Part shown: positions 44,946 to 53,445 of the stretch, piece by piece
Position numbering within the stretch: the first letter of the stretch is position 1
Layout: every line of letters begins with the position of its first letter
Assembly (NCBI GenBank): GCA_026710545.1
Contig: JAPOQU010000102.1
Location: 62,001-126,000 of the forward strand
Source: Gammaproteobacteria bacterium
GTDB lineage: Bacteria; Pseudomonadota; Gammaproteobacteria; Eutrophobiales; Eutrophobiaceae
Direction of reading: 5' to 3'
Length of the DNA: 64,000 nucleotides
The notes under the pieces: generated by a model
The model's input: only the letters and a program-made list of their open reading frames with translations
What the model was told of the DNA's origin: nothing
The model's database searches: none
Position numbers and translations under genes: made by a program

Positions 44946-44960
44946 TGATAATAATTTTCA
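44946..44960. promoter_or_regulatory. Fur box 2, upstream of bfr
   Basis: TGATAATAATTTTCA is a 7-1-7 Fur site with one mismatch to TGATAATnATTATCA. It lies between the divergent 523-residue gene and bfr, 21 bp before the bfr -35 element. Confidence 0.75.
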
Positions 44961-44981
44961 TTTATTATCAATAAGTTATGT

Positions 44982-45010
44982 TTGACATGCAAGGTTGTGA
45001 ATGCTATTAT
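44982..45010 (+). promoter_or_regulatory. Near-consensus sigma-70 promoter of bfr
   Basis: TTGACA and TATTAT with a 17-bp spacer, about 95 bp before the bfr ATG. This is the strongest promoter match in the window. Confidence 0.75.
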
Positions 45011-45104
45011 CCATGCATTGTTACCGCTATTCGGATTAAAAAAACAGACTGTCTGTGAGCGATGACCGGTATCGAGTTAACTTTTTTTATTCTAGAGGTG
45101 AATT

Positions 45105-45569
45105 ATGCAAGGTGACAAGAAAATTATCGAGTATCTTAACAAGGTGCTCAAGAATGAACTGACGGTAATCAACCAGTACTTCCTCCATGCCCGTATGTGG
45201 AAGGACTGGGGCCTGAAGGAACTGAATGAGCATGAGTACCATGAATCCGTCGATGAGATGAAACATGCCGACAGGCTTATCGAAAGGATTCTGTTCCTGG
45301 AGGGCCTGCCCAACCTGCAGGACCTTGGCAGGTTATATATTGGTGAAAATACCGTGGAGATGCTGGAATGCGACCTGAAACAGGAACACCTCGCCATACC
45401 GCTGCTGCGGGAGGCCATAGCCTGTTGTGAGTCTGCTCAGGATTATGTCAGCCGCGAACTCCTGGAAGATATCCTCGAAAATGAGGAGGAACACGTGGAC
45501 TGGCTGGAAACCCAGCTTGAACTGATAGAAAAGGTCGGCCTGGAGAATTACCAGCAGTCAAAGATGTAG
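45105..45569 (+). CDS. bfr: Bacterioferritin
   Basis: This 154-residue four-helix subunit of the 24-mer iron store has ferroxidase ligands E18, E51, H54, E94, E127 and H130 all in place, and M52 for the inter-subunit haem. The sequence aligns closely with E. coli Bfr ([39 protein letters not shown]). AGAGGTG precedes the start. bfd follows under its own Fur box. Confidence 0.97.
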   Translation: MQGDKKIIEYLNKVLKNELTVINQYFLHARMWKDWGLKELNEHEYHESVDEMKHADRLIERILFLEGLPNLQDLGRLYIGENTVEMLECDLKQEHLAIPLLREAIACCESAQDYVSRELLEDILENEEEHVDWLETQLELIEKVGLENYQQSKM

Positions 45570-45605
45570 CCTTCACTACACCTTAGTCCCGCCCGTGCAA
45601 GTGGT

Positions 45606-45632
45606 CGTCATTCCTGCGCAAGCAGGAAGCCA
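45606..45632. repeat. Inverted repeat CGTCATTCCTGCGCAAGCAGGAA, copy 1
   Basis: A hairpin unit TTCCTGC-GCAA-GCAGGAA in the bfr-bfd gap, of the common proteobacterial GTCATTCCCGCG...GCGGGAATCC family. A second copy lies within lolB (60568-60594). Confidence 0.75.
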
Positions 45633-45656
45633 CAAATCCAGAACAAATTTTAGTTG

Positions 45657-45673
45657 CAAATGATTCTCATTTG
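45657..45673 (+). promoter_or_regulatory. Fur box 3, upstream of bfd
   Basis: CAAATGATTCTCATTTG is a perfect 7-bp palindrome around TTC, the usual core of gammaproteobacterial Fur sites. It lies 50 bp before the bfd start. Confidence 0.8.
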
Positions 45674-45722
45674 TTTTACAATTCGTGTTACCAACCAATT
45701 TTCATGTAGAGATTGCTGTCAG

Positions 45723-45923
45723 ATGTACGTATGTGTGTGTAACGCGGTAACGGAAGGACAGGTCAGGCAAGCCATTAACGAAGGCGCCCTGACGGCGTGC
45801 CAGGTCAGGCAAAAACTGGACGCCGAAAGCGTGTGCGGTTCCTGCGACGACTGCCTGGAAGACTATCTTGCCGAAGCATTCATGTTCGCTTCCCCCGGGT
45901 TGAGGGCCGTAGCCGCCGACTAG
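45723..45923 (+). CDS. bfd: Bacterioferritin-associated ferredoxin
   Basis: The protein is 66 residues from ATG 45723 (MYVCVCNAVTEGQV). The frame is open back to 45654, but only this start gives the family N-terminus. The [2Fe-2S] ligands are C4, C6, C38 and C41. Bfd reduces the ferric core of Bfr and releases iron under starvation, matching its Fur box. Confidence 0.96.
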   Translation: MYVCVCNAVTEGQVRQAINEGALTACQVRQKLDAESVCGSCDDCLEDYLAEAFMFASPGLRAVAAD

Positions 45924-46048
45924 ATTGTTTCCGCACCCCCCCTCTCCCCGGTAACACTTCTGCATAAAACGCTCTCCTGTGCACGGCAGGCACGGAGTTT
46001 CAATCCCCGTTCGAGGGAAAACTGGAAAAAACATGCTGGTATTGCAAA

Positions 46049-46075
46049 TGCAAATGAGAATAATTATTATTTGCA
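46049..46075 (+). promoter_or_regulatory. Fur box 4, upstream of the TonB-dependent receptor
   Basis: AATGAGAATAATTATTATT lies within a 27-bp interrupted palindrome bounded by TGCAAAT and ATTTGCA, 65 bp before the receptor ATG. It is the most extended Fur-like site in the window. Confidence 0.8.
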
Positions 46076-46139
46076 TCATGTCCAGCATTAAGATAAAATC
46101 GCTATCAGACCTGACATTATCAGAATAAGGAGAAGTCTC

Positions 46140-48422
46140 ATGCCGGTTGCATCCCGCCTGCCGAAACCGCGACAGAGCAGTAAATTTCGTAGCCCGGGCC
46201 GCGTACGGGCCGTTGCTATCCTGGCTTTAGCCGCTTTTGTGGTCCCGGTTTATGCCGACGACCATAAGATCGACGAGGAAATCACCGTTGTCGGCAGCCA
46301 GACCGGGGCACAGGGGGTTGCCGGTTCGGCCCATTTCATCGGCCAGGAGGAACTGGAGAAATTTACCTATTCCGATATCCAGCGTATCGGGCGCGAGGTG
46401 CCGGGTGTCTCGATACAGGTGGAAGACGGTTACGGCCTGCGTCCCAACATCAGTATCCGCGGCGTTGCCACCGAGCGCAGCGGGCGTATCACCCTGCTGG
46501 AAGACAACGTGCTGATTGCACCGGCGCCCTATTCGGCGCCGTCGGCCTACTACTTCCCCACCGCGGGCCGCATGTATGCATTCGAGGTATTGAAAGGCCC
46601 TGCCGCCATCACCCAGGGACCTTATACCATCGGCGGCGCCCTGAACATGATCTCGACACCGGTGCCGGATGAACTGCAGGGCATGGTCATGGCAGAGGGC
46701 GGCGAGGATGCGACTTACCGGGTCCATGCCCACTACGGCGGCAGTTTCGGCAACGGCCTCGGCTTCCTGGTCGAAACCCACCAGTGGGGGTCGGACGGTT
46801 TCCAGGACCTGGATAACGGCGGTGGTGATACCGGCCTCAGGCTGGAGGACTATACGCTCAAGCTGCGCTATGCTTCGCCGGATTCCCGCCACCAGCTTGA
46901 CTTCAAGTTCCAGTACGCGGACCAGGATTCCGAACAGAGCTACCTGGGGCTGACCGATGCAGATTTCGAGAAGGACGCTTATCGCCGTTACGGCGTGTCG
47001 GAACTGGACAATATCGTCACGCAGCACCACCAATACATCCTGCGCTACAAGCTGGAACTCACGGACAGCCTGACCCTGGTCGCGACCGGTTACAACAACG
47101 AGCACGAGCGCAACTGGTTCAAGACCGAGGGACTGGACCCGGACGGCAGTGCGAATGCCGGGGAATTAAGACGGATCAGTTGGTTCAACGTCATCCGGGC
47201 GGTAAACCAGGGCAACTCACTGGGCCCGCTGACCCCGCTGGAACTGCAGGGGATCCTGGACGGAACGGCAGATACCGCACCCGGCAGTATTCAACTGCGC
47301 TCCAACGCACGGGAATATTTCTCCCGCGGCGTACAGTTAAACCTCAACTGGAACGGCGATATCGGCGCGACCCGCCATAACCTGGAAATCGGCTTTCGTT
47401 TCCATGAGGACGAGGAGGACCGGTTGCAGCGTAACAGCAGTTACCACCAGGCAAACCGCAAGCTGGTCCTGGACGACGTGGGGTTGCTCGGCAATGCCGG
47501 CAACCGCCTGCAGGAAGCCGAGGCAATCGCCGTGCATATTTATGATCAAATTGAATGGGGCAACTGGGTATTCAGTCCCGGGATACGTTACGAGGACATC
47601 GACCAGGAACGTACCCGCTGGCGCGACCGGGGCGAACAGGCCGGGGCGCGCACTGTCTTCCGGGACAGCCGCAGGAACAAAACCGGGGTGTGGCTTCCCG
47701 GCGCAGGCATACTCTACCGCATGAGCGACAACCTGACGCTGCTGGCAGGTGTTCACAAAGGGTTTACCGCACCCAGCAACTCGCCGGACGTGAAAGAGGA
47801 GAAGGCGGTCAATTATGAACTGGGCCTGCGTTATGTCAGCAACGGCTTGCACGCCGAGGTAATAGGGTTCCTCAGTGATTACGACAATATCCTCGGCGAA
47901 TGCACGTCCTCATCCGGCACCGACTGTACGGCAGGCGACGCATTCAACGGCGATGCGGCGACGGTCGCCGGCGTGGAAGCGCTGTTGACGACCGACCTCA
48001 CCCCTTACCGGTCCTTCAGCATACCGCTGTCGTTTGTTTATACTTATATAGACTCTGAATTCGACACGGACATCGCGGACACGGACTTTTTCGGCGACGT
48101 CAGTAAAGGCGACCCCATTCCCTACATTCCGGAACACCAGTTGCGCATCTCCGCAGGTATCGAACAAACACGCTGGAGAGCGTACATCAGCGCGAATTAC
48201 GTGGACGGAGTATGCGTGCGCGCCTCCTGCGCCGACTTTGAGCGCACCGACGACACGCTGACGGTCGATATCGCCGGTCACTACTTGTTCAATGACAGGC
48301 TCGCGTTGTTCGGGCGGGTTGAGAACGTGACCGGAGATGAGGATATCCTTGGGCGCCACCCTTACGGCGCCCGGCCCAACAAGGGCCGGAGTTTCACGGG
48401 AGGCGTACGCATCACGTTTTAG
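46140..48422 (+). CDS. TonB-dependent ferric-chelate receptor (FecA-like)
   Basis: This 760-residue protein has a signal peptide ending near residue 39 and a plug with the TonB-box-like ITVVGSQ, PNISIRGVATERSGRITLLEDNVLI and VLKGPAAITQGPYTIGGALN. A 22-strand barrel ends GRSFTGGVRITF with terminal Phe. GFTAPSNSPDVKEEKAVNYELGLRY is a family block. It takes up a ferric chelate, possibly citrate or a siderophore. Fur box 4 precedes it. A TonB protein is at 8075-9025 and FbpABC-type genes follow. Confidence 0.93.
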   Translation: MPVASRLPKPRQSSKFRSPGRVRAVAILALAAFVVPVYADDHKIDEEITVVGSQTGAQGVAGSAHFIGQEELEKFTYSDIQRIGREVPGVSIQVEDGYGLRPNISIRGVATERSGRITLLEDNVLIAPAPYSAPSAYYFPTAGRMYAFEVLKGPAAITQGPYTIGGALNMISTPVPDELQGMVMAEGGEDATYRVHAHYGGSFGNGLGFLVETHQWGSDGFQDLDNGGGDTGLRLEDYTLKLRYASPDSRHQLDFKFQYADQDSEQSYLGLTDADFEKDAYRRYGVSELDNIVTQHHQYILRYKLELTDSLTLVATGYNNEHERNWFKTEGLDPDGSANAGELRRISWFNVIRAVNQGNSLGPLTPLELQGILDGTADTAPGSIQLRSNAREYFSRGVQLNLNWNGDIGATRHNLEIGFRFHEDEEDRLQRNSSYHQANRKLVLDDVGLLGNAGNRLQEAEAIAVHIYDQIEWGNWVFSPGIRYEDIDQERTRWRDRGEQAGARTVFRDSRRNKTGVWLPGAGILYRMSDNLTLLAGVHKGFTAPSNSPDVKEEKAVNYELGLRYVSNGLHAEVIGFLSDYDNILGECTSSSGTDCTAGDAFNGDAATVAGVEALLTTDLTPYRSFSIPLSFVYTYIDSEFDTDIADTDFFGDVSKGDPIPYIPEHQLRISAGIEQTRWRAYISANYVDGVCVRASCADFERTDDTLTVDIAGHYLFNDRLALFGRVENVTGDEDILGRHPYGARPNKGRSFTGGVRITF

Positions 48423-48530
48423 TTTCTTGGGCGGCAAGAGTGGATGACCCGCGTATTTCCTGGCCGGAAACGTGGGTCGGGAAAAGTACTTTCAAACTCT
48501 CAGCAACGTGACTCTTGTCGTATCAGGAAC

Positions 48531-48563
48531 GGGGGCGTATATTCCAGTACGCCCCCTTTTTTT
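48531..48563 (+). terminator. Intrinsic terminator ending 2 nt before the fbpA-type start codon
   Basis: Stem GGGGGCGTA/TACGCCCCC (9 bp, perfect) with an 8-nt loop is followed by seven T residues (48557-48563). It could end the receptor transcript, or act as an attenuator of the ABC operon since the next ATG is at 48565. Confidence 0.85.
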
Positions 48564-48564
48564 A

Positions 48565-49584
48565 ATGATAAACAATATGAGATACATAACTCTTGCAGTT
48601 CTACTTGGCCTGTTTCCACTTGCGAGTTCGGCAGAAGAAGTCAATGTCTACTCCGGCCGCAAGGAAGCGCTGATTAAACCGCTGTTCGACGAGTACACGA
48701 AGGAGACGGGGATCAGGGTCAACCTGGTCACGGGCAAGGCGGATGCGTTGATCAAGCGCCTGGAGCTTGAGGGCGAGAAATCCCCGGCGGACCTGTTGCT
48801 GACCGTGGACGCCGGACGCCTGTACCGGGCACAGGAGTTGGGACTGTTGCAGGTAACCTCGTCCGCCGTACTCGATGAAGTGGTGCCGGAAAACTATCGC
48901 GACCCCCAGGGATACTGGTACGGCCTGTCAATCAGGGCACGGGTCATAGTGCACTCCAGGACAAGAATCGAGCCTGCGCAGTTATCCGATTATGAAGCCC
49001 TGGCCGGCCCCGTCTGGCACAACCAGCTTTGCGTGCGCTCTTCCTCCAACATCTATAACCAGTCACTGGTTGCCTCCATGCTTGCCCACCACGGCCGGGA
49101 GGAAACGGAAAGCTGGATCGGGGGGCTGGTGGGTAATTTCGCCCGGGACCCCAAAGGCGGCGACCGGGACCAGATCAAGGCAGTGGCGGCAGGACAATGC
49201 AACCTGGCGCTGGTCAACACCTACTACCTGGCGGGCATGCTGAGTTCGGGCATCGATGCGGAGGTTGACGCGGCGAACCAGGTCGCACTGTTCTGGCCGA
49301 ACCAGGAAGGCAGGGGCGCGCACGTCAATATCAGCGGCGCCGGTGTCACGAGATCGGCACGGCACAAGACCGCCGCCATAAGCCTGCTTGAATACCTGGT
49401 CAGCATCCCGGCCCAGGAGTGGTATGGAAAAACCAACCGCGAATTTCCGGTCCGGGAAGGGGTTGCCGGGGACGACATCCTGCAATCCTGGGGCGCGTTC
49501 AAGGCCGACGATCTGAATTTGGCAATACTGGGCGAACAAAATCAGGCAGCCGTACGCGCCATGGATCGTGCCGGCTGGAAATAG
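48565..49584 (+). CDS. fbpA: Ferric iron ABC transporter substrate-binding protein (FbpA/FutA type)
   Basis: The protein is 339 residues from ATG 48565. ATG 48577 gives MRYITLAVLLGLFPLASSAE, an equally good signal peptide. Neither has a Shine-Dalgarno. EEVNVYSGRKEALIKPLFDEYTKETGI opens the mature protein and VNTYYLAGML contributes the paired Tyr iron ligands. NISGAGVTRSARHK is also typical. It binds periplasmic Fe(III) for the following permease. A terminator hairpin directly precedes the start. Confidence 0.93.
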   Translation: MINNMRYITLAVLLGLFPLASSAEEVNVYSGRKEALIKPLFDEYTKETGIRVNLVTGKADALIKRLELEGEKSPADLLLTVDAGRLYRAQELGLLQVTSSAVLDEVVPENYRDPQGYWYGLSIRARVIVHSRTRIEPAQLSDYEALAGPVWHNQLCVRSSSNIYNQSLVASMLAHHGREETESWIGGLVGNFARDPKGGDRDQIKAVAAGQCNLALVNTYYLAGMLSSGIDAEVDAANQVALFWPNQEGRGAHVNISGAGVTRSARHKTAAISLLEYLVSIPAQEWYGKTNREFPVREGVAGDDILQSWGAFKADDLNLAILGEQNQAAVRAMDRAGWK

Positions 49585-49607
49585 CCCGCAAGCTGGTCCG
49601 GTGAGAT

Positions 49608-51263
49608 ATGCAGGCTGACATGCTTCGGCTCAGGCTTCCCCCCCCATGGGTAGCCCTGACCATTCTCGCCGCTGCAGTATTGTTGCTACCTGTCATCGTT
49701 GTAACAGCATCGGTCTTCCTCTCCAGCGGCGACATCTGGCAGCACCTGTATGACACGGTGCTCGCGGAATACGTTATCAATTCGCTGCTGCTGGCGGGAG
49801 GCGGAGGCTGCCTGGCCTTGCCTCTTGGCGTAGTCCCCGCATGGCTGGTGACAATGTACCGGTTCCCCGGCAGCCGTCAACTGGAATGGGCCCTGTTGCT
49901 GCCCCTGGCCATGCCCGCGTACATCATCGCCTATACTTACACGGGCATGCTGGACGTGGCCGGGCCGCTGCAGTCCTGGTTGCGCGCCGCGTTTGACTGG
50001 CAGTACGGCGATTACTGGTTTCCCGATATCCGCTCCCTGCCCGGCGCGGTCCTGATGCTGTCCCTGGTGTTATACCCCTATATCTACCTGCTGGCCCGCG
50101 CCGCGTTTCTGGAACAATCAGCCAGCATGGTCGAGGTTGCCCGGACCCTGGGCGCCAGGCCGGCCGGGGTGTTTTTCCAGGTGGTGTTGCCGCTGGCCCG
50201 GCCGGCGATCATCGTCGGCCTGTCCCTGGTGCTGATGGAGACCCTGGCGGATTACGGCACCGTGCAGTATTTCGGCGTGGCGACGTTCACTACCGGTATC
50301 TTCAAGACCTGGTTCGGCCTGGGCAGCAGTATCGCCGCCGCGCAATTGTCCGCGCTGCTGCTGTTGTTCGTGCTGTTCCTGGTCGTCCTGGAGCAATACT
50401 CGCGCAGGCAGTCCCGCTACCATGACACCGGCACCCGGCATGACCGGCTGGAGCAGAAACACCTGCGCGGCCGGCGCGGGGTGCCTGCCCTGGCGCTGTG
50501 CACGTTGCCGGTCCTGTTCGGGTTCGTGATCCCGTCCGGCCAGTTGCTGTCATGGGCAATGCAAACCTGGCGCGCATCCCTGGACGCCGGTTTTTTCACC
50601 CTGGTCGTGAACAGCATCGAACTGGCGCTCGTCACCGCCCTACTTGCTGCGCTCCTGGCGCTGGCGGTTTCCTACGCCCGGCGCCGGCAACCGGGCATAT
50701 TGACGAACTCGTTCAACCGCCTGCTGGGTATGGGTTACGCCGTTCCGGGTACCGTGATTGCAGTAGGGGTATTGATCCCCTTCACCTGGCTGGACCGCCA
50801 CCTGGGCGACTGGCTCGCGTTACTGTCGGATACCGACCCCGGACTGCTCCTGAGCGGCACCATCACCATACTGGTGTTTGCCTACCTGGTGCGTTTCCTG
50901 GCCCTGTCCCTGAATACGGTGGACGCCGGCCTGGCAAAGATAAAGCCGTCCATGGACGAAGCGGGGAGGAGCCTGGGCCTCGGCAGTTTCAGCCTGTTGC
51001 GCCGGGTCCATATTCCCATCCTGCGCGGCAGCCTGCTCAGCGCCGTGCTGCTGGTATTTGTCGACGTACTGAAGGAACTGCCGGCTACGCTGATACTGCG
51101 GCCGTTCAATTTCAATACACTGGCGGTGCGCACATTTGAGCTGGCCAACGAGGAGAGGCTGGCCGACGCCGCGTTCCCGGCCCTGGCAATCGTGCTTGCA
51201 GGCATTATTCCGGTTATCATACTCAGCCGGGCCATTTCGCAATCCCGCTCCGCCAATGCTTGA
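49608..51263 (+). CDS. fbpB: Ferric iron ABC transporter permease (FbpB type)
   Basis: This 551-residue protein has about twelve helices and two copies of the binding-protein-dependent permease loop, EVARTLGARPAGVFFQVVLPLARP and DEAGRSLGLGSFSLLRRVHIPILRG (EAA motifs). The fused two-domain form is typical of FbpB/FutB. It starts 24 bp after fbpA and its end overlaps the ATPase start by 8 bp. Confidence 0.95.
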   Translation: MQADMLRLRLPPPWVALTILAAAVLLLPVIVVTASVFLSSGDIWQHLYDTVLAEYVINSLLLAGGGGCLALPLGVVPAWLVTMYRFPGSRQLEWALLLPLAMPAYIIAYTYTGMLDVAGPLQSWLRAAFDWQYGDYWFPDIRSLPGAVLMLSLVLYPYIYLLARAAFLEQSASMVEVARTLGARPAGVFFQVVLPLARPAIIVGLSLVLMETLADYGTVQYFGVATFTTGIFKTWFGLGSSIAAAQLSALLLLFVLFLVVLEQYSRRQSRYHDTGTRHDRLEQKHLRGRRGVPALALCTLPVLFGFVIPSGQLLSWAMQTWRASLDAGFFTLVVNSIELALVTALLAALLALAVSYARRRQPGILTNSFNRLLGMGYAVPGTVIAVGVLIPFTWLDRHLGDWLALLSDTDPGLLLSGTITILVFAYLVRFLALSLNTVDAGLAKIKPSMDEAGRSLGLGSFSLLRRVHIPILRGSLLSAVLLVFVDVLKELPATLILRPFNFNTLAVRTFELANEERLADAAFPALAIVLAGIIPVIILSRAISQSRSANA

Positions 51264-52287
51264 AGTCAGAAACCTGACAGTGATGCTCGACGGCAAGTCC
51301 GTCGTTTCGGATATCTCCCTGCGTCTTGAACGGGGCGACATCGGTTGCCTGCTGGGTCCCAGCGGTTGCGGGAAGACCACCTTGTTGCGCACCATAGCCG
51401 GATTCGTGCAACCCCGAAGCGGTGAAGTACGCATCAACGAACGCTGCGTAACCGGGCCTGCCGCGCCCGTCCCGGCAGAACGGAGGGGCGTGGGGATGGT
51501 GTTCCAGGACTTCGCCCTGTTTCCGCACCTGACGGCGCGCGACAATATCGACTTCGGCCTGCATGAACTGGCAGGACGGGCACGGCAGGACCGGATTGAC
51601 GAAATAGCCCGGACGCTGGAGGTTGCCGATTTCCAGCACAGGCATCCCCACCAGTTATCGGGCGGGCAGCAACAACGGGTCGCGGTTGCGCGGGCGCTGG
51701 CGCCCCGACCCGACATACTATTGCTGGACGAACCCTTCTCCAACATGGACGTCGAGTTACGGGAGCAGATTGCCCGGGAACTGCGCATGATCCTCAAACA
51801 GGCCGGGATGACGACGATACTGGTGACCCATAACCAGCTTGAAGCGTTTGCCATGGCGGACGAGATCGGTGTTATCCGGGACGGCGCGTTACTGCAATGG
51901 GACAATGCGTTCAACCTCTATCACCGGCCTGCAGGACCGCAGATTGCCGAATTTATCGGGGAAGGCGTGTTCCTGGACGGCACCGCGGTAAACGCTACGG
52001 AGGTGGCAACCGAACTGGGCGTGCTGATAAGCGACATCCCCCACGGCCGCGCGCCGAACACAGAGGTGTCCGTACTGGTGCGCCCGGATGACATCATACA
52101 CGACGATGTCAGCCTGAAGACCGCAACGGTACGCGACAAGGTGTTCCGCGGCGCCGAGTTCCTCTACACCCTTGCCCTCCCCAGCGGCACCCGCATACTG
52201 AGCCTGGTCCCCAGCCACCACGACCACGCCATAGGAGAAAAAATAGGCATCCGACCGGAAATCGACCACCTGGTGGTGTTTGAATGA
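51256..52287 (+). CDS. fbpC: Ferric iron ABC transporter ATP-binding protein (FbpC type)
   Basis: The protein is 343 residues from ATG 51256 (MLEVRNLTVML). The frame extends to 51136 inside the permease but is not conserved there. Walker A LLGPSGCGKTTLL, signature LSGGQQQRVAVARAL and Walker B ILLLDEPFSNMD are present, then the TOBE-like C-terminal domain of the FbpC/PotA group, which often senses Fe or substrate. It drives Fe(III) import. Confidence 0.95.
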   Translation: MLEVRNLTVMLDGKSVVSDISLRLERGDIGCLLGPSGCGKTTLLRTIAGFVQPRSGEVRINERCVTGPAAPVPAERRGVGMVFQDFALFPHLTARDNIDFGLHELAGRARQDRIDEIARTLEVADFQHRHPHQLSGGQQQRVAVARALAPRPDILLLDEPFSNMDVELREQIARELRMILKQAGMTTILVTHNQLEAFAMADEIGVIRDGALLQWDNAFNLYHRPAGPQIAEFIGEGVFLDGTAVNATEVATELGVLISDIPHGRAPNTEVSVLVRPDDIIHDDVSLKTATVRDKVFRGAEFLYTLALPSGTRILSLVPSHHDHAIGEKIGIRPEIDHLVVFE

Positions 52288-52288
52288 T

Positions 52289-52364
52289 GGGGTCAGGTCA
52301 TTGATTTATGATAGACTTTTTGTCATCTTCAATGATTAACATGAATATCAATTTTCTGACCTTA
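52289..52364. repeat. GGGGTCAGGTCA...CTGACC degenerate inverted-repeat element
   Basis: GGGGTCAGGTCATTGAT near 52290 and ATCAATTTTCTGACC near 52346 form imperfect terminal inverted repeats enclosing AT-rich DNA between fbpC and dgkA. It looks like a divergent relative of elements A-C. Confidence 0.45.
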
Positions 52365-52371
52365 ACCATCC

Positions 52372-52734
52372 ATGACAACAAAAAGCAAGAGTGGGTTTAA
52401 ACGTCTCATCAATGCTTCTGTCTATTCCTACCGAGGGCTGATCGCCTGTTTCAGGTCCGAGGCCGCGTTCCGGCAGGAACTGGCGCTGGCGCTGGTTCTG
52501 GTGCCCCTGGGTCTGTGGCTGGGCAATACCGGCGTGGAGCGGGCCTTGCTGGTAGGCAGTGTCCTGCTGCTTCTGATGGTCGAGTTGTTGAATACCGGCG
52601 TCGAATACGTCGTCGACCGGTTCGGCGGTGAAATCCATGAACTGTCCGGCAAGGCAAAGGATATTGCATCCGCGGCCGTATTCCTGGCCTTGTGCAACGT
52701 TGCCGTGGTCTGGGCACTGGTCCTGTTGTTTTAA
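52372..52734 (+). CDS. dgkA: Diacylglycerol kinase
   Basis: This 120-residue, three-helix membrane enzyme recycles diacylglycerol to phosphatidate. The catalytic motifs VELLNTGVEYVVDR and AKDIASAAVFL correspond to the E. coli motifs ELLNSAIEAVVDR and AKDMGSAAV. RSEAAFRQEL provides the N-terminal amphipathic helix. Confidence 0.95.
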   Translation: MTTKSKSGFKRLINASVYSYRGLIACFRSEAAFRQELALALVLVPLGLWLGNTGVERALLVGSVLLLLMVELLNTGVEYVVDRFGGEIHELSGKAKDIASAAVFLALCNVAVVWALVLLF

Positions 52735-52752
52735 CCTGATTGAGGCATCCCC

Positions 52753-53241
52753 ATGAAACTGGCCGGTTCCTGCCATTGCGGCAGCGTGAATTTCAGCGTT
52801 AATTCTCCCCATCCCTACCCGTTCAATTTCTGTTATTGCTCTGTTTGCCGGAAAACGGCAGGCGGCGGCGGGTACGCCATCAATCTCGGCGCAGAGTTTG
52901 CAACGCTTGAGGTCGGCGGGCAGGAACATGTCTCGGTCTACCGGGCCAGGATTAAAGACGGGGAGACGGGAGAGATACGGGAGAGCCCTGCCGAGCGCTC
53001 ATTCTGCCGGGTATGCGCCAGCGCCCTGTGGGTCTGGGACCCGCGCTGGGCGGACCTGGTGCATCCTTTTGCCTCGGTCATCGACACTGAACTGCCCGCC
53101 CCGCCCGAGCGCACCCACCTCATGCTGGGCAGCAAGGCCGGCTGGGTGCAGGAAGATGTCAGGGGCAATGACAAGACCTTCCCGTACTACCCGGAAGAGG
53201 CTCTGTCTGAATGGCATGAACGCCTGGGGCTGGTAAGCTGA
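52753..53241 (+). CDS. GFA family (glutathione-dependent formaldehyde-activating-like) protein
   Basis: This 162-residue Mss4-fold zinc protein has CHCGSVNF and FCYCSVCRKTAGG in the N-terminal half and FCRVCASALWVWDP in the second, giving the family's Cys zinc ligands. The original enzyme name is disputed, and glutathione-formaldehyde chemistry is not proven for most members. It lies 18 bp after dgkA. A decayed relative is at 19230-19490. Confidence 0.9.
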   Translation: MKLAGSCHCGSVNFSVNSPHPYPFNFCYCSVCRKTAGGGGYAINLGAEFATLEVGGQEHVSVYRARIKDGETGEIRESPAERSFCRVCASALWVWDPRWADLVHPFASVIDTELPAPPERTHLMLGSKAGWVQEDVRGNDKTFPYYPEEALSEWHERLGLVS

Positions 53242-53257
53242 ACGCCAGTCCAGAATA

Positions 53258-53336
53258 TTTGGGGTCAGAGTAAAAATACTCAGATATTATCTGGTACCTG
53301 TTACCAACTTAAACGTATTTTTACTCTGACCCCAAA
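53258..53336. repeat. GGGGTCAGAGTAAAAATAC inverted-repeat element C
   Basis: Perfect 22-bp terminal inverted repeats (TTTGGGGTCAGAGTAAAAAT.. at 53258-53279 and complement at 53315-53336) around 35 bp of unrelated DNA. Same ends as element A, different interior. Confidence 0.88.
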
Positions 53337-53387
53337 CTCTCATGATCAGGTCTCTGCACACCCCGACGGCATGTAACTCAGCTTGCT

Positions 53388-53411
53388 GGGGACAGAATTA
53401 ATTCTGTCCCC
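53388..53411. repeat. GGGGACAG palindromic repeat, copy 3
   Basis: A perfect 24-bp palindrome, GGGGACAGAATT followed by AATTCTGTCCCC, 50 bp after element C, as in element A where both repeat types also occur together. Confidence 0.85.
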
Positions 53412-53445
53412 GAATTTACACAGCAAATACTCCAAATATTGCGGG

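Noticed and set aside
45985-46020. Sequence GTTTCAATCCCCGTTCGAGG resembling a tRNA T-arm
   Set aside because: No acceptor, D or anticodon stems can be formed around it.
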